Source: Lachnospiraceae bacterium | Lineage (GTDB): Bacteria; Bacillota; Clostridia; Lachnospirales; Lachnospiraceae | NCBI GenBank assembly: GCA_029338875.1 | Contig: JAQYBF010000098.1 | Location: forward strand, 1-41,544 | Reading direction: 5' to 3' | Length of the DNA: 41,544 nucleotides | Shown: positions 23,328-32,835 of the stretch, piece after piece | How the letters are laid out: every line of letters begins with the position of its first letter | How positions within the stretch are numbered: the stretch's first letter is position 1 | The notes under the pieces: generated by a model | Told to the model about the DNA's origin: nothing | Databases searched by the model: none | What the model saw: the letters and a program-made list of their open reading frames with translations, nothing else | Program-made: the position numbers and the translations under genes

Positions 23328-25250
23328 CTAGTTTCTCAGCTGGTCCTGCTCCCGAAAGGGATCATAGGCAATACCCGTCCATTCCAAGCCGACCTGTCCG
23401 GAGAACTCCAGGACATTCAGACGAATGCCGTGGACGATGACGGAAAGGAAGCACATAACAATATTGATGGCATGTCCGATAATGACTACCACGATCGCCA
23501 CAATAATCAGCGGTCCGTGAGCCAGGCCGGCCGCCATGTTGTTAAAGCTCTGTGCGATTGCCAGGCCTGCCATACCTACAGCGAAGAGACGGATGTAGGA
23601 CATGACGTTGCCAAAGCAGCTGATCGTATTTAAGAAAGATGTGAAGGCTCCGCTCAGGCCCGCTTTCAGCCCCTCCGCAAAGCTTGCATCCGGGCTCATT
23701 CCGCTGAAGAGAACGACCAGGATAAATCCGATCAGGACACCGATCCCGATAGGTCCCAGAGTCAGCTTTTCTCCCAGAACCAGATAGAGAGACAGGAGAT
23801 ACATGCTGACGATAGTGATCATCCAGCCGATATCCGAGACAAAGCTCAGATCCTTCTCTCCGATCTTCTTCTTGACCGCGATCAGGCTTCCGATTTCCAT
23901 CTGGATGGCACCGATCGTGAAGGAGAACTTCATGATGTTATTCTGCTGGGCTGCCGCCGTGACACCGAAGTATTCCGGATAGTTGGCAAAGCCCGGAAGC
24001 ACCAGAGCCTTTAAGAAAGGCACCTTCATAGCCGACTCCATACCGAACCAGGTTCCTGTGATCGCGCCCCAGACAATGGTCGTAATCGACAGAACCAGAA
24101 GGAGGTAGATCGGCGTTGTCATCTTCTTTTTCTTTGCCGCAAGTCCAATGGTAAAGAGGAGAATCAGGGCACCATAGCCGCCGTCTCCGATGATCATTGC
24201 GAAGAATAAAGCAAAGAACAAGAGGAACCAGAGGGAGATATCCGTCTCCCGGTAGCCGGGCAGAATTCCCAGAATCTTGTAGATCGGGGAAATCAGCCTT
24301 GTCACCTTGTTATAGCGAAGCTTGGTCGGGATGGCTTCATCATCCTTTGCGACATCATCGATGGCGTAGGCCCAGGATTCCTCCTTGGCCTTGGCCCGGA
24401 AGGGATCCAGATCCGCTTCCGGTATATAGCCGGAAATCCAGACCAGCTTCTCGTCGCTTGATGCCGTCCGGTCCGCCGCCGAATCATCCTCGGCATTCTG
24501 GGCCCGGATCATTTCCTTCCGGATGGCGTCCTCATAGCAGGCTGCCTTCCGAAGAAGGCTCTCGCAGTCCGCGATCTTCTTTCTGTCTTCCTCGATCTCT
24601 TCCTTAAGTCCCGAAAGCCCCTTGGCCGGAAGTTCGAATTCGTTGGCCGCCATGCCCTGGGGCAGACGCCCGATCACAGCGATGGTCACCGCCTTCTCGA
24701 CCGAAGCCAGACGGATGGCCGTGATCTTCTCATCCTTTTCGATGGCTTCCCAGACCGGACCGTCGACCCGGTAGAAATGTAGATCGAAGCCTTCTTTTCT
24801 AAGGCCTCTCACCTGGTCCGGATCGAAATCGCCCCAGGGAGCCAGCTTCTCAGCTTCCGCTGTTGCAGCCTGCATATCCTCGGTCAGAGACCGCTTATCC
24901 TCAATGGCCTTTGCGGCACTTTCGAGGAGAGCCTCCAGCTCCCTGCCTTCCAGTACCGGCGCAGATCCTGTCCCGGCCTGACCGGCTGCTCCTGCAGCTC
25001 CGGAAGCCTCTGCAGCGCCTGCATCGCCCGCTCCGCTCTCTGCCTTCTTTGCATTCTTCTCCTTCTTCGGAGCGTATTCCTGAAGCTCGGAGGAAAGCTT
25101 GGACAGATCCTGGAAGCGTTTGGCTGCGGCTGCCGATGCCTGTTTCTTTTCCGCGATGTGGAGGAGACCCAGGTCTTTCAATCCTTTTAACAGCTCTCTC
25201 TTACGGGAGACTGTGGTCACGACATGGACCATTTTCATTGTTTCGATCAT
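23328..25250 (-). CDS. atpI: V/A-type ATPase subunit I (membrane stator)
   Basis: Subunit I is the static membrane part that guides ions to the rotor and ties it to the peripheral stalks. Of 640 residues, the first about 320 are cytoplasmic and partly coiled, and the rest contain about seven or eight helices with the expected motifs YRETDISLWFLLFFALFFAM and IGDGGYGALILL. An insertion at about 70-100 is nearly pure Ala, Gly, Glu and Ser. The ATG overlaps the atpD stop by four bases (ATGA), so synthesis is coupled. The length fits the Chlamydia/Bacteroidetes lineage of the enzyme. Confidence 0.94.
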   Translation of the reverse strand: MIETMKMVHVVTTVSRKRELLKGLKDLGLLHIAEKKQASAAAAKRFQDLSKLSSELQEYAPKKEKNAKKAESGAGDAGAAEASGAAGAAGQAGTGSAPVLEGRELEALLESAAKAIEDKRSLTEDMQAATAEAEKLAPWGDFDPDQVRGLRKEGFDLHFYRVDGPVWEAIEKDEKITAIRLASVEKAVTIAVIGRLPQGMAANEFELPAKGLSGLKEEIEEDRKKIADCESLLRKAACYEDAIRKEMIRAQNAEDDSAADRTASSDEKLVWISGYIPEADLDPFRAKAKEESWAYAIDDVAKDDEAIPTKLRYNKVTRLISPIYKILGILPGYRETDISLWFLLFFALFFAMIIGDGGYGALILLFTIGLAAKKKKMTTPIYLLLVLSITTIVWGAITGTWFGMESAMKVPFLKALVLPGFANYPEYFGVTAAAQQNNIMKFSFTIGAIQMEIGSLIAVKKKIGEKDLSFVSDIGWMITIVSMYLLSLYLVLGEKLTLGPIGIGVLIGFILVVLFSGMSPDASFAEGLKAGLSGAFTSFLNTISCFGNVMSYIRLFAVGMAGLAIAQSFNNMAAGLAHGPLIIVAIVVVIIGHAINIVMCFLSVIVHGIRLNVLEFSGQVGLEWTGIAYDPFREQDQLRN

Positions 25251-25861
25251 CGTCCTGCCTCCACCAGTTTCTTCTTTGATATCTTGCCCCGGACAACTGC
25301 CGCTGTCTGCTGATCGCCGAGATAGACTCCGATGATACGGATATTCTCCTTGGCTTCCGGTATCTTGACCTTTTCAAAGAGGTTGACTCTCTGAGACGTG
25401 GTGCGGAGTTCCTTACCCAGAAGCTCCACCTGCTTCTCCAGAGTCGATACCAGAGCATCCAGACGTGCAATCTCCCTGAGCTTTATGACTGCAGTGTCCA
25501 CCCACAAAGGATAGTCGGCGACATTATAGGAAATGTCCTTGAAGGTCAGTTCCTGAAAGGCCGGAACCTTGACTCCGGCGATATTCTCAGTCGTGACCAG
25601 GACCTGATCCGGCTGAACCAGATCATCCAGTTTCTTATCCTCCGGGAAAATCTGGTTCTCTGCGAAGACTGCGATCCAGTCATCGAGATTTCCGACCATG
25701 GCTTCCCGTTCGGCTTCCTTTGCCTTCAGTTCTGCGTTGACCTGCATGATGACCGACTGCAGCTGCTGTTTCTTTAACTGCAGGGTCGGCAGGTAGCGCT
25801 GGTACTGCTTCAGGTGATCTTTCTGCACTTTCTGTTCATTTTTCGTGAGTTTGACCGCCAT
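25247..25861 (-). CDS. atpD: V/A-type ATPase subunit D (central shaft)
   Basis: Subunit D is the coiled-coil axle that turns inside the A3B3 head. The 204 residues begin MAVKLTKNEQKVQKDHLKQY and have long helical heptads at both ends (ARLDALVSTLEKQVELLGKEL and TSQRVNLFEKVKIPEAKENI), with the conserved R-V-N-L-F-E segment typical of subunit D. Its gene sits 19 bp after atpB. Subunit F, which normally binds D in the axle, is not encoded in this operon. Confidence 0.93.
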   Translation of the reverse strand: MAVKLTKNEQKVQKDHLKQYQRYLPTLQLKKQQLQSVIMQVNAELKAKEAEREAMVGNLDDWIAVFAENQIFPEDKKLDDLVQPDQVLVTTENIAGVKVPAFQELTFKDISYNVADYPLWVDTAVIKLREIARLDALVSTLEKQVELLGKELRTTSQRVNLFEKVKIPEAKENIRIIGVYLGDQQTAAVVRGKISKKKLVEAGR

Positions 25862-25880
25862 AAGCTGCTCCTTTATCTAC

Positions 25881-27170
25881 TTAACTCGCCTTCTTCGGCC
25901 ATCTCTCCTGAATGAGACTGGTCTTAAGACCCGTCTCATTGGGCTCGAAGCACTCCGCCAGGATTTCCCAGCCTAAGTCCAGAGCCTCTTCCAGAGGGAT
26001 ATTTACGCTTAAGTTCATCAGCTTGTCTTCGAAGAGCTTACCGTATTTCAGGAGCTTGTCATCCCAGTCACTCATGGCAAAGCCCATGGACTTCTTTTCC
26101 AGGCTTTCCTTGTACTGGGCATAGAGCTTGATCATGGCATCCATCAGAGCCCGGTGGTCATCTCTTGTGTCGCCGTTGACATTCTGCTTCAGACGGGACA
26201 GAGAACCGAAAGGCTCGATTCGGCCGTTCTTCAGATAGAACTGACCCTCGGTAATGTAACCCGTGTTATCGGGTACCGGATGGGTGACATCATCGCCCGG
26301 CATTGTGGTAACACCGAGAATGGTGATGGAACCTGCGCCCTCGATATCCACGGCCTTCTCATAACGGGAAGCCAGCATGGAATAGAGGTCGCCCGGGTAG
26401 CCTCGGTTGGAAGGTACCTGCTCCATGGTGATGGCCAGCTCCTTTTCTGCATCGCAGAAGGAGGTCATATCGGTCAAAAGAACCAGAACCTTCTTTCCTT
26501 CCAGGGCGAACTGCTCGGCAACGGCCAGAGACATATCCGGAACCAGGGTGGACTCAACGGTCGGGTCAGCGGCCGTATGAATAAACATGACCGTATGGCT
26601 CATGGCGCCGCCCTTTTCCAGGGTGTCACGGAAAGCCAGATAGTCATCGTATTTCAGTCCCATACCGCCAAGGACGATGACATCGACCTCGGCCTGGAGA
26701 GCGATCCGGGCCAGAAGCTGGTTATAGGGCTCGCCGGATACGGAGAAGATGGGAAGTTTCTGACTCTCGACCAGGGTATTGAACATATCGATCATGGGGA
26801 TACCGGTACGGATCATATGCTTCGGGATGATACGCTTGGCCGGGTTAAAAGAAGGCCCGCCGATATCGATCATGTTCTCCTTCAGAGCCGGACCGTTGTC
26901 ACGCGGAACTCCGGCACCGTTGAAGATACGTCCCAGAAGGTGCTCCGAGAAGGAGACCTGCATGGGCCGGCCCAGGAAGCGGACCGGATCATTGGTGCTG
27001 ACGCCCTGGGCGCCTGCGAAAACCTGGAGGGAGACCAGGTCTCCGTCCAGTTTGATAACATTGGCGTAGCTGTCCCCGACCAGGGCCAGGTCGCCGTTTC
27101 GAATGCCCTCTGCCCGAACCGTTACGACGTTTCCGACAATGGATTCGATTTTCGTATAAACTTTCTGCAT
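25881..27170 (-). CDS. atpB: V/A-type ATPase subunit B (non-catalytic)
   Basis: Subunit B alternates with A in the head and contributes an arginine to its catalytic sites. At 429 residues it is shorter than the about 460 of the usual clostridial and archaeal form but close to chlamydial and Bacteroidetes B. As expected it has no P-loop: [18 protein letters not shown] replaces it. Other family blocks are present ([58 protein letters not shown]). It starts 8 bp after atpA. Confidence 0.95.
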   Translation of the reverse strand: MQKVYTKIESIVGNVVTVRAEGIRNGDLALVGDSYANVIKLDGDLVSLQVFAGAQGVSTNDPVRFLGRPMQVSFSEHLLGRIFNGAGVPRDNGPALKENMIDIGGPSFNPAKRIIPKHMIRTGIPMIDMFNTLVESQKLPIFSVSGEPYNQLLARIALQAEVDVIVLGGMGLKYDDYLAFRDTLEKGGAMSHTVMFIHTAADPTVESTLVPDMSLAVAEQFALEGKKVLVLLTDMTSFCDAEKELAITMEQVPSNRGYPGDLYSMLASRYEKAVDIEGAGSITILGVTTMPGDDVTHPVPDNTGYITEGQFYLKNGRIEPFGSLSRLKQNVNGDTRDDHRALMDAMIKLYAQYKESLEKKSMGFAMSDWDDKLLKYGKLFEDKLMNLSVNIPLEEALDLGWEILAECFEPNETGLKTSLIQERWPKKAS

Positions 27171-27178
27171 AATCCCTC

Positions 27179-28912
27179 CTATGCCGCTTTCACCTTAGAC
27201 TGATAGAGATCTGCGATTCTCTGCCTCTGCGTCTCGAATTCCGGCGAATCGCTTGTGATTCCATGCCAGTCCAGGAATTCCTGACGGATCGCATTGAAGA
27301 AGGAACGGATCGCATTCTTGTCATCCAGATCATATTCCGCCATCAGAATGTCATAGAGAAGGGCGAATTCAGTCTTCTGCCGCTCCGGCTCATCCGATGC
27401 ATCGACCGGATCGAAGGAGTTCTGCTGAAGATAGACCGCATCGAGAAGTTCTCCCTTCTGATAGGTGATATAGTCCTCGGCAGTCGTTCCCTCTTCACCG
27501 ACGACCTTCATCATCTGGGAGACTTCGATGCTTCTCCGTAAGACGGCTCTGGCTTTCTCGACCTTATCCATATCGATGATGCCGGTGTACTTGGACCAGG
27601 ACTCGGTCGGGTCGATGGCCGGATACTTACGGGCATCGGACCGCTCTCTGGACAGTCCGTGGAAGGCACCGACAACCTTCAGGGTTGCCTGGGTCACAGG
27701 CTCCTCGAAGTTACCGCCGGCCGGGGAAACCGTACCGCCGATGGTGACGGAACCGATGGAACCGTCCTTCAGACGAACCTTTCCGGCTCTCTCATAGAAG
27801 GCTGCAATGGTGGACTCGAGATATGCCGGGAAAGCTTCCTCGCCCGGGATCTCCTCCAAACGTCCGCTCATCTCACGCATGGCCTGGGCCCAGCGGCTGG
27901 TCGAATCGGCAAGAAGGAGGACATTCAGTCCCATCTGCCGGTAATATTCTGCAATGGTCACAGCCGTGTAGCAGGAAGCCTCACGGGCGGCAACCGGCAT
28001 GGACGAGGTGTTGCAGATGATGATGGTCCGTTCCATCAGGGACCGTCCGGTTCTGGGATCCTCGAGTTCCGGGAATTCCTTTAAGATTTCTACGACCTCA
28101 CCGGCACGCTCTCCGCAGGCTGCGATAACAACGATATCGGCTTCTCCGTTCTTGGCCTCCATATGCTGGAGAACGGTCTTACCTGCGCCGAAAGGTCCGG
28201 GTACGCAGAAGGTTCCGCCCTTTGCAACCGGAAGGAAGGTATCGATACAGCGAAGCTTCATGATCAGAGGCTCATCCGGGCGAAGCCGCTCTTCATAGCA
28301 CCGGATGGGCTGCTTGATGGGCTGAGAGATGACCATGGACAGGTCTCTGGTCTCGCCCTTACTGTCTTCAATGACTGCGATGGTGGACCGCACATTGTAG
28401 CTTCCCGCAGGCTGGATCGACTTCACGGTCCAGTCACTGCCCTTTAAGGTAAAGGGAACCATGATGTGGTGGGTAAAGAGTCCCTCCGGAACGGTACCGA
28501 TGGTATCTCCGGCCACGACACTGTCCCCGGCCTTGACGGTCGGAGTGAAATCCCAGTCCTTGTTGGGGATGGCGTCGAGATAGACGCCCCGCTCCAGGAA
28601 GAAGCCGCACTTCTCGGCCAGCTGAGGCAGAGGGTTCTGCAGTCCGTCATAGATCTGGGTCAGAAGTCCCGGTCCCAGATCAACACTCATCAGCTCACCG
28701 GTGAACTCGACCGGATCGCCGACCTTGATGCCGTTTGACATCTCATAAATCTGCATGCTGGCAACACCCTTGGTAATACGGATAACCTCGCCCTTCAGAC
28801 GCTTGTCGTCAACGAGAATGTAGCCCACCTCGTTCTTACGGACAGGTCCGTCGAAGCTGACGTTCGCCATATTTCCATTGATGCCAGTAACATGTCCTGT
28901 AACAATTTCCAT
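27179..28912 (-). CDS. atpA: V/A-type ATPase subunit A (catalytic)
   Basis: Subunit A hydrolyses ATP to drive ion pumping, or makes ATP in reverse. The 577 residues contain the P-loop GPFGAGKT (239-246), the A-type non-homologous region before it (about 110-200), and the conserved blocks [42 protein letters not shown] and [11 protein letters not shown]. The start at 28912 follows GCAGGAGACGTAT. The 122-bp gap between the DUF2764 gene and atpA is the longest inside the A-B-D head cluster and carries a 16-bp palindrome. Confidence 0.97.
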   Translation of the reverse strand: MEIVTGHVTGINGNMANVSFDGPVRKNEVGYILVDDKRLKGEVIRITKGVASMQIYEMSNGIKVGDPVEFTGELMSVDLGPGLLTQIYDGLQNPLPQLAEKCGFFLERGVYLDAIPNKDWDFTPTVKAGDSVVAGDTIGTVPEGLFTHHIMVPFTLKGSDWTVKSIQPAGSYNVRSTIAVIEDSKGETRDLSMVISQPIKQPIRCYEERLRPDEPLIMKLRCIDTFLPVAKGGTFCVPGPFGAGKTVLQHMEAKNGEADIVVIAACGERAGEVVEILKEFPELEDPRTGRSLMERTIIICNTSSMPVAAREASCYTAVTIAEYYRQMGLNVLLLADSTSRWAQAMREMSGRLEEIPGEEAFPAYLESTIAAFYERAGKVRLKDGSIGSVTIGGTVSPAGGNFEEPVTQATLKVVGAFHGLSRERSDARKYPAIDPTESWSKYTGIIDMDKVEKARAVLRRSIEVSQMMKVVGEEGTTAEDYITYQKGELLDAVYLQQNSFDPVDASDEPERQKTEFALLYDILMAEYDLDDKNAIRSFFNAIRQEFLDWHGITSDSPEFETQRQRIADLYQSKVKAA

Positions 28913-28995
28913 ATACGTCTCCTGCTATATATGTCTCCTGTAATTTTCATGGGTTTCGGAATTGCGATTGTCTTTTGATCCGAATCTCGATTTCC

Positions 28996-29011
28996 GGTCT
29001 AAATTTAGACC
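28996..29011. promoter_or_regulatory. 16-bp palindrome in the DUF2764-atpA gap
   Basis: GGTCTAAATTTAGACC is a perfect palindrome lying 24 bp after the DUF2764 stop inside the operon. With no T-run it is not a standard terminator. It may be an operator, an RNA processing hairpin, or a stabiliser that raises expression of the A-B-D head. About 75 bp leftward, GGAGACATATATAG and GGAGACGTATATGG show a near-duplicated ribosome-site region before atpA. Confidence 0.45.
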
Positions 29012-29034
29012 CTGCCGTCGAAGACTGGATTCAA

Positions 29035-29559
29035 TCAGGCGATTCCATAGACCCGCTTCCGAACGACTCCCATGAGTCTTCGGAATTCTTTCTCGCCCTT
29101 GTCGTGGACGAAGCACTGCTGCCTTTCCAGAAGCTTTAATTTGATGGCATAACCGAAGAGAACCCAGTCATCGAACATATGGAGGCCGACCAGTTCATCA
29201 AGCGTCTTGAATTCGAAGTCCAGCATCTCCTTCTCGGCTTCCAGGGGATTCTTGGCATGCATGAGATTTCCAACGAAGGAAACCACCGCTGCATCCCTGG
29301 CTGCCGGAGGGGTCGCTGTCTGTCCCAGATTCACAGCTCTCTGGTAGTTCAGTTCCTCCATAATCCTGCCGTAGCTCTCCTGCCACTTTTTTAACAGCGG
29401 CGTATCATCGGAATCCAGTGTCATGGAAGAAAGCTTATCGTAAGTCGTCTTCGATACCGCATCCTGACACATGGAGAGGAAATCCGAATATGAGATCGGC
29501 AGTTCTCCATCGCTTCGAAGCTCGGGCAGGCTCGCAACCAGATAATAATACGAAGCCAT
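29035..29559 (-). CDS. DUF2764 protein of the V-ATPase operon
   Basis: The 174 residues begin MASYYYLVASLPEL, the characteristic start of DUF2764, a family found in the V-ATPase operons of Chlamydia, spirochaetes and Bacteroidetes between the E and A genes, as here. It is mainly helical and soluble, with no membrane segment. Because these operons lack a normal subunit C gene, DUF2764 has been considered a possible stand-in that joins the rotor to the axle; that is a hypothesis. YYYLVASLP is weakly reminiscent of the start of subunit C/d proteins. The gene begins 14 bp after atpE. Confidence 0.85.
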   Translation of the reverse strand: MASYYYLVASLPELRSDGELPISYSDFLSMCQDAVSKTTYDKLSSMTLDSDDTPLLKKWQESYGRIMEELNYQRAVNLGQTATPPAARDAAVVSFVGNLMHAKNPLEAEKEMLDFEFKTLDELVGLHMFDDWVLFGYAIKLKLLERQQCFVHDKGEKEFRRLMGVVRKRVYGIA

Positions 29560-29573
29560 GCTTCACCTCCTCG

Positions 29574-30134
29574 TCAGATTTCCAGATTCCGGAAATAAGG
29601 CATCATCATCTCGGCGATCTCTTCATCCGTACAGTCGAAGTAGCCGGATCCGTCCTTACTTGCCAGACGGAAACCTGCCTTGACTCCCTTGGTCGGGCAG
29701 ATGGTCAGGCCCTTCTGGATCTCGTCTGCCAGCTCCGACTTCAGACCTTCCGAAACCTCGGAAACCTCAGCCTGATAAGCTCCCGGGTCTTCTCCCTGCA
29801 GGGCAGCCCGGATCAGCTTTCCGAGAGCCTCATCTGAGAGTTCCTTTTGGATGTCCCGCTTCAGAAGCTTCTCATACTCTTTCTCCACCTCGGTACGGAA
29901 GGCGAGAACCGCGTCTCTCTTGGCCTGATCGGCGGAAACCCTTGCGCTCTCCTTCAGCACAGCGATCTCCTTCTCCGCGGTCTCCTTCTCGGCTTCCGCT
30001 TCGGCTTTGGCCTTCGAAACGATCTCGTCCGCTTTCTTCTTCGCGTTTGAGAGGATCGTCTCCGCCTCCGCATTGGCAGCGTCAACCCCTTCTTTCCGGA
30101 TCGACGTCACCAGGTCCTGGATTTGTACTTCCAT
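29574..30134 (-). CDS. atpE: V/A-type ATPase subunit E (peripheral stalk)
   Basis: Subunit E forms the long coiled-coil stalk that holds the head against rotation. The 186 residues start MEVQIQDLVTSIRKEGVDAA, then run through an Ala/Glu/Lys helix (about 20-95) and a compact C-terminal domain with FRLASKDGSGYFDCTDEEI. It is the first gene of the operon, with an AGGAGGGATTT ribosome site before its ATG. No separate G/H subunit, its usual partner in the stalk, is seen. Confidence 0.88.
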   Translation of the reverse strand: MEVQIQDLVTSIRKEGVDAANAEAETILSNAKKKADEIVSKAKAEAEAEKETAEKEIAVLKESARVSADQAKRDAVLAFRTEVEKEYEKLLKRDIQKELSDEALGKLIRAALQGEDPGAYQAEVSEVSEGLKSELADEIQKGLTICPTKGVKAGFRLASKDGSGYFDCTDEEIAEMMMPYFRNLEI

Positions 30135-30280
30135 AAATCCCTCCTAGCATATACAAAGTCCTTCGTGCTGCAATAAAACTAAGATTTGTCAAACCCTTCC
30201 CTCTTTAACACAAGGAAAGAGGTTCTCCCTGATACAGTTCCTGAAGCGCATCAGACAAATGTCCAAACGCTATCGGTTTC

Positions 30281-30309
30281 ATTATAATTGACTATAAATG
30301 GCCTGTAAA
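30281..30309 (-). promoter_or_regulatory. Sigma-A promoter of the V-ATPase operon
   Basis: On the minus strand TTTACA (30304-30309) and TATAAT (30281-30286) are exactly 17 bp apart. The transcript would start near 30274 and carry a leader of about 140 nt in which CCTCTTT and AAAGAGG can pair. The 334-bp gap to the GGDEF gene holds this promoter and the GGDEF terminator, with an A/G-rich run between them. Confidence 0.82.
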
Positions 30310-30397
30310 GGTTAAGAATTTTGTAACAAATGGCGATTTTTTTCTTCTGTCCGAATACATGAAGAATGTGAGAAGAAGATAAGAAGAATATAAAAAG

Positions 30398-30450
30398 AAT
30401 GTAAGAAAGCTCACCCGAAATCCATGAGAAAATGGATCTCAGATGAGCTT
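30398..30450 (-). terminator. Terminator of the GGDEF/EAL gene
   Basis: Arms 30407-30425 and 30432-30450 form a 19-bp stem on the minus strand with three G-U wobbles that would be mismatches on plus. TTCTTACATTCTTTTT follows. It lies 19 bp past the stop codon. Confidence 0.8.
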
Positions 30451-30468
30451 CAATTACTTTTTTCTTAC

Positions 30469-32658
30469 TTATCTTACAATGGTATGCAGTCTGGCCGAAT
30501 AGAGATGTCTCTCCTTATAGGAATTAATCTCCTTGACCTGGTACTGGATCAGGGCGCCTTTTCCGGTCGTTACGGTCCGAATATAGGGCGCATCCCAGCG
30601 GCCCAGCTCCATCTTGGCTCTCTGATAGACCGCATGTTCCGAGGACTGAGGATCGCTCAAGGCATTTGCCAGAGCCTCGGGATTCAGACTGCCCGTATCC
30701 TGGAGGGCCTGACGGAAGGCATCATTGGCAAAGAGGAACTTAACCCTCCGGCCATTGGCCTCATAGACTCCCAGCGGCGTCTGGGCCGCGAAGTCCATGC
30801 GGCCGGCCGTATGATAATACTTGCCCTCGTCATACTGCTCGTTCTTGAATTTCCACTGGCTGGACTGGCCGACCGAAGCCTCGGATTCATCGGGCTTACC
30901 AAAGAGGAAGCCCTGGGCCTTCTCACAGCCGATGCTCTTTAAGAAGTCATACTGCTCCTCAGTCTCCACGGCCTCTGCCAGAGTCTCGATCCCAATGGAC
31001 TTGGCCATGCGTATGGTCGACTCCAGGATCCGCTTGGCCCGGAAATTCAACTCCTTGATCGGCCGCATGTCGATCTTCACCGCATCGACCTCAATATTCT
31101 TTAAGGTATTGATCGAATCGTGGCCTCTGCCGAAGCCGTCGATCCAGACATGGAAACCGTCCGCACGAAGGCGGCGGATTTCCCGCCTCATCCGCTCCAC
31201 ATCCTCTTCGATGATATCCTCGGTCAGCTCGATCCGGAGGCGGTTATGAGGGACATTGAAGCAGTCCGCCGCTTCCACGATCATGCTGTAGACATCGCAG
31301 AGCTGGAAATCCAGCCGGGAAAGGTTGAAGGAGATGGACGGACAGTTATAACCCCGGTCTGTGACATTCCGGTAGAGCTTGCAGCTTTCCCGGACGATAT
31401 AGCGGTCCAGAAGATGAATCTGTCTTGTGCTTTCAAGAGCGGAGATAAAGCGGCCGGGCTGTAAGAAGCCAAGCTCCGGGCTCTTCCAGCGGGCCAAAGC
31501 CTCCAGTCCCGAGAGGCTTCCGGTCAGAGTCCGCACAACCGGCTGATAGTAGACCAGGATCTCATGGTTGTCGAGAGCCGACTGGAAATTCTCATTGATA
31601 AAGCGGATATCCTCCAGCTTCTTCTCAATGTCCTCATCGTAATAGCAGAAATAGCGGTTCTCATCATGGCGGATATGGTCCATGGCCATGCGGGCCCGAT
31701 CGCAGTAAGCGGAAATCGTACTTTCATCGTCCGGAGCGATCCGGCAGATGCCGACCTTCAGTTCCAGCCGCTTCACGCTGTCCAGCCGCTCCATGGTCTC
31801 CTGAACCAGGCGAAGATTCCGCTCCAGCCCGGTCTCCAGGGTCAGAATGCAGAAATGATCATTGGAAAGCCTTGCAATAAGAGATCCGTCATAGACCTTC
31901 CGTAAGGTCTTACTGACGCTCTGAATGATCTTATCTCCTTCCTCGTAGCCGAATTCGGCATTGAAAAGCTTCATGTGGAGAATGTCATAGTAGAGGATGA
32001 CCGGCTTCTGGTTTCCCTCCCGCATGCGAGCCAAAATTCTCTCGGCCTTTTTATCGAAGAAATAGGAATTGGGAAGAAGTGTCAGAGGATCGTAGACCCC
32101 CATATCGTATTCAATCGCCCGAATCACATAGGCATCCTCTCCCTCCCAGGTCGTATCCTGAATGCGAAGAGCCACCTCCTGGTCCGGTTTGGTGCTCTTT
32201 ACGACATACTCTTCCTTTTCCACCAGATCCTCTAGTGAAATGCCCAGATACTTGAAATACTGGTTATAGGAAGTGCCCGGATTCAGAGGCCGGTTGTCGC
32301 CCCAGATCTGACGGAAGGCCCGGTTGCAAAGATAGACCTCGCTCCCGTCGGCCGCCACAACCGAGAGTGCCTCATCACTGTCATTGACAAAGCGGGCCAG
32401 CTCCCGCTCGGTCGAGGAATTCTGCATCTGCCTTGCGATGACAAAGCCCATCAGAAGCGCCAGAACAATGCCGGACAGGATCTGAATCAAGAGATCCACT
32501 ACCGTAATTCCGCCATGTTCCAATATAAGGTGTACGACATCCTGGATGATCATCAGGGAAATGTAGACCGACAGCGTAAGTCCCGCTGCAAGAAATCCGT
32601 AATGCCGCCTCTTTCTATGAGATAATGCCCCATTCCGCCTCTCTCTATATTCTGCCAT
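30469..32658 (-). CDS. Membrane GGDEF/EAL-domain protein with altered catalytic motifs
   Basis: The 729-residue protein has two transmembrane helices (about 19-45 and 52-76), a PAS-like domain (about 90-185), a GGDEF domain (about 188-345), an EAL domain (about 350-595) and a second PAS-like region (about 610-729). The cyclase signature reads SNDHF (265-269) instead of GGDEF, so it should not make c-di-GMP. The EAL domain keeps E386-A-L, Asn445, Glu478, Lys528, Asp530 and Glu562, but the metal-binding DDFG is D507-G-F-G, which makes phosphodiesterase activity doubtful. A receptor or scaffold role fits better. It has its own ribosome site (GAGGGAGGAAG) and terminator. A truncated paralogue lies at 40448-41052. 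Confidence 0.9.
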   Translation of the reverse strand: MAEYRERRNGALSHRKRRHYGFLAAGLTLSVYISLMIIQDVVHLILEHGGITVVDLLIQILSGIVLALLMGFVIARQMQNSSTERELARFVNDSDEALSVVAADGSEVYLCNRAFRQIWGDNRPLNPGTSYNQYFKYLGISLEDLVEKEEYVVKSTKPDQEVALRIQDTTWEGEDAYVIRAIEYDMGVYDPLTLLPNSYFFDKKAERILARMREGNQKPVILYYDILHMKLFNAEFGYEEGDKIIQSVSKTLRKVYDGSLIARLSNDHFCILTLETGLERNLRLVQETMERLDSVKRLELKVGICRIAPDDESTISAYCDRARMAMDHIRHDENRYFCYYDEDIEKKLEDIRFINENFQSALDNHEILVYYQPVVRTLTGSLSGLEALARWKSPELGFLQPGRFISALESTRQIHLLDRYIVRESCKLYRNVTDRGYNCPSISFNLSRLDFQLCDVYSMIVEAADCFNVPHNRLRIELTEDIIEEDVERMRREIRRLRADGFHVWIDGFGRGHDSINTLKNIEVDAVKIDMRPIKELNFRAKRILESTIRMAKSIGIETLAEAVETEEQYDFLKSIGCEKAQGFLFGKPDESEASVGQSSQWKFKNEQYDEGKYYHTAGRMDFAAQTPLGVYEANGRRVKFLFANDAFRQALQDTGSLNPEALANALSDPQSSEHAVYQRAKMELGRWDAPYIRTVTTGKGALIQYQVKEINSYKERHLYSARLHTIVR

Positions 32659-32835
32659 GAATCTTCCTCCCTCTTCTGTCTATCTTCGATTCATACTTCC
32701 CTCTGCTCATTATCTTACTATTGAACAAGAACAGTTAGGAGATACTGTTGAACTCTGAGATTTTACATGCACTTAAATATAGTATCGGCTATTTACCGTA
32801 GAATTATTGAAAAATATAAGTTTTGGGGGGCTCCA

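Noticed and set aside
26154-27203. 349-codon open frame on plus, opposite atpB
   Set aside because: Antisense shadow of a conserved gene; translation shows no domain.
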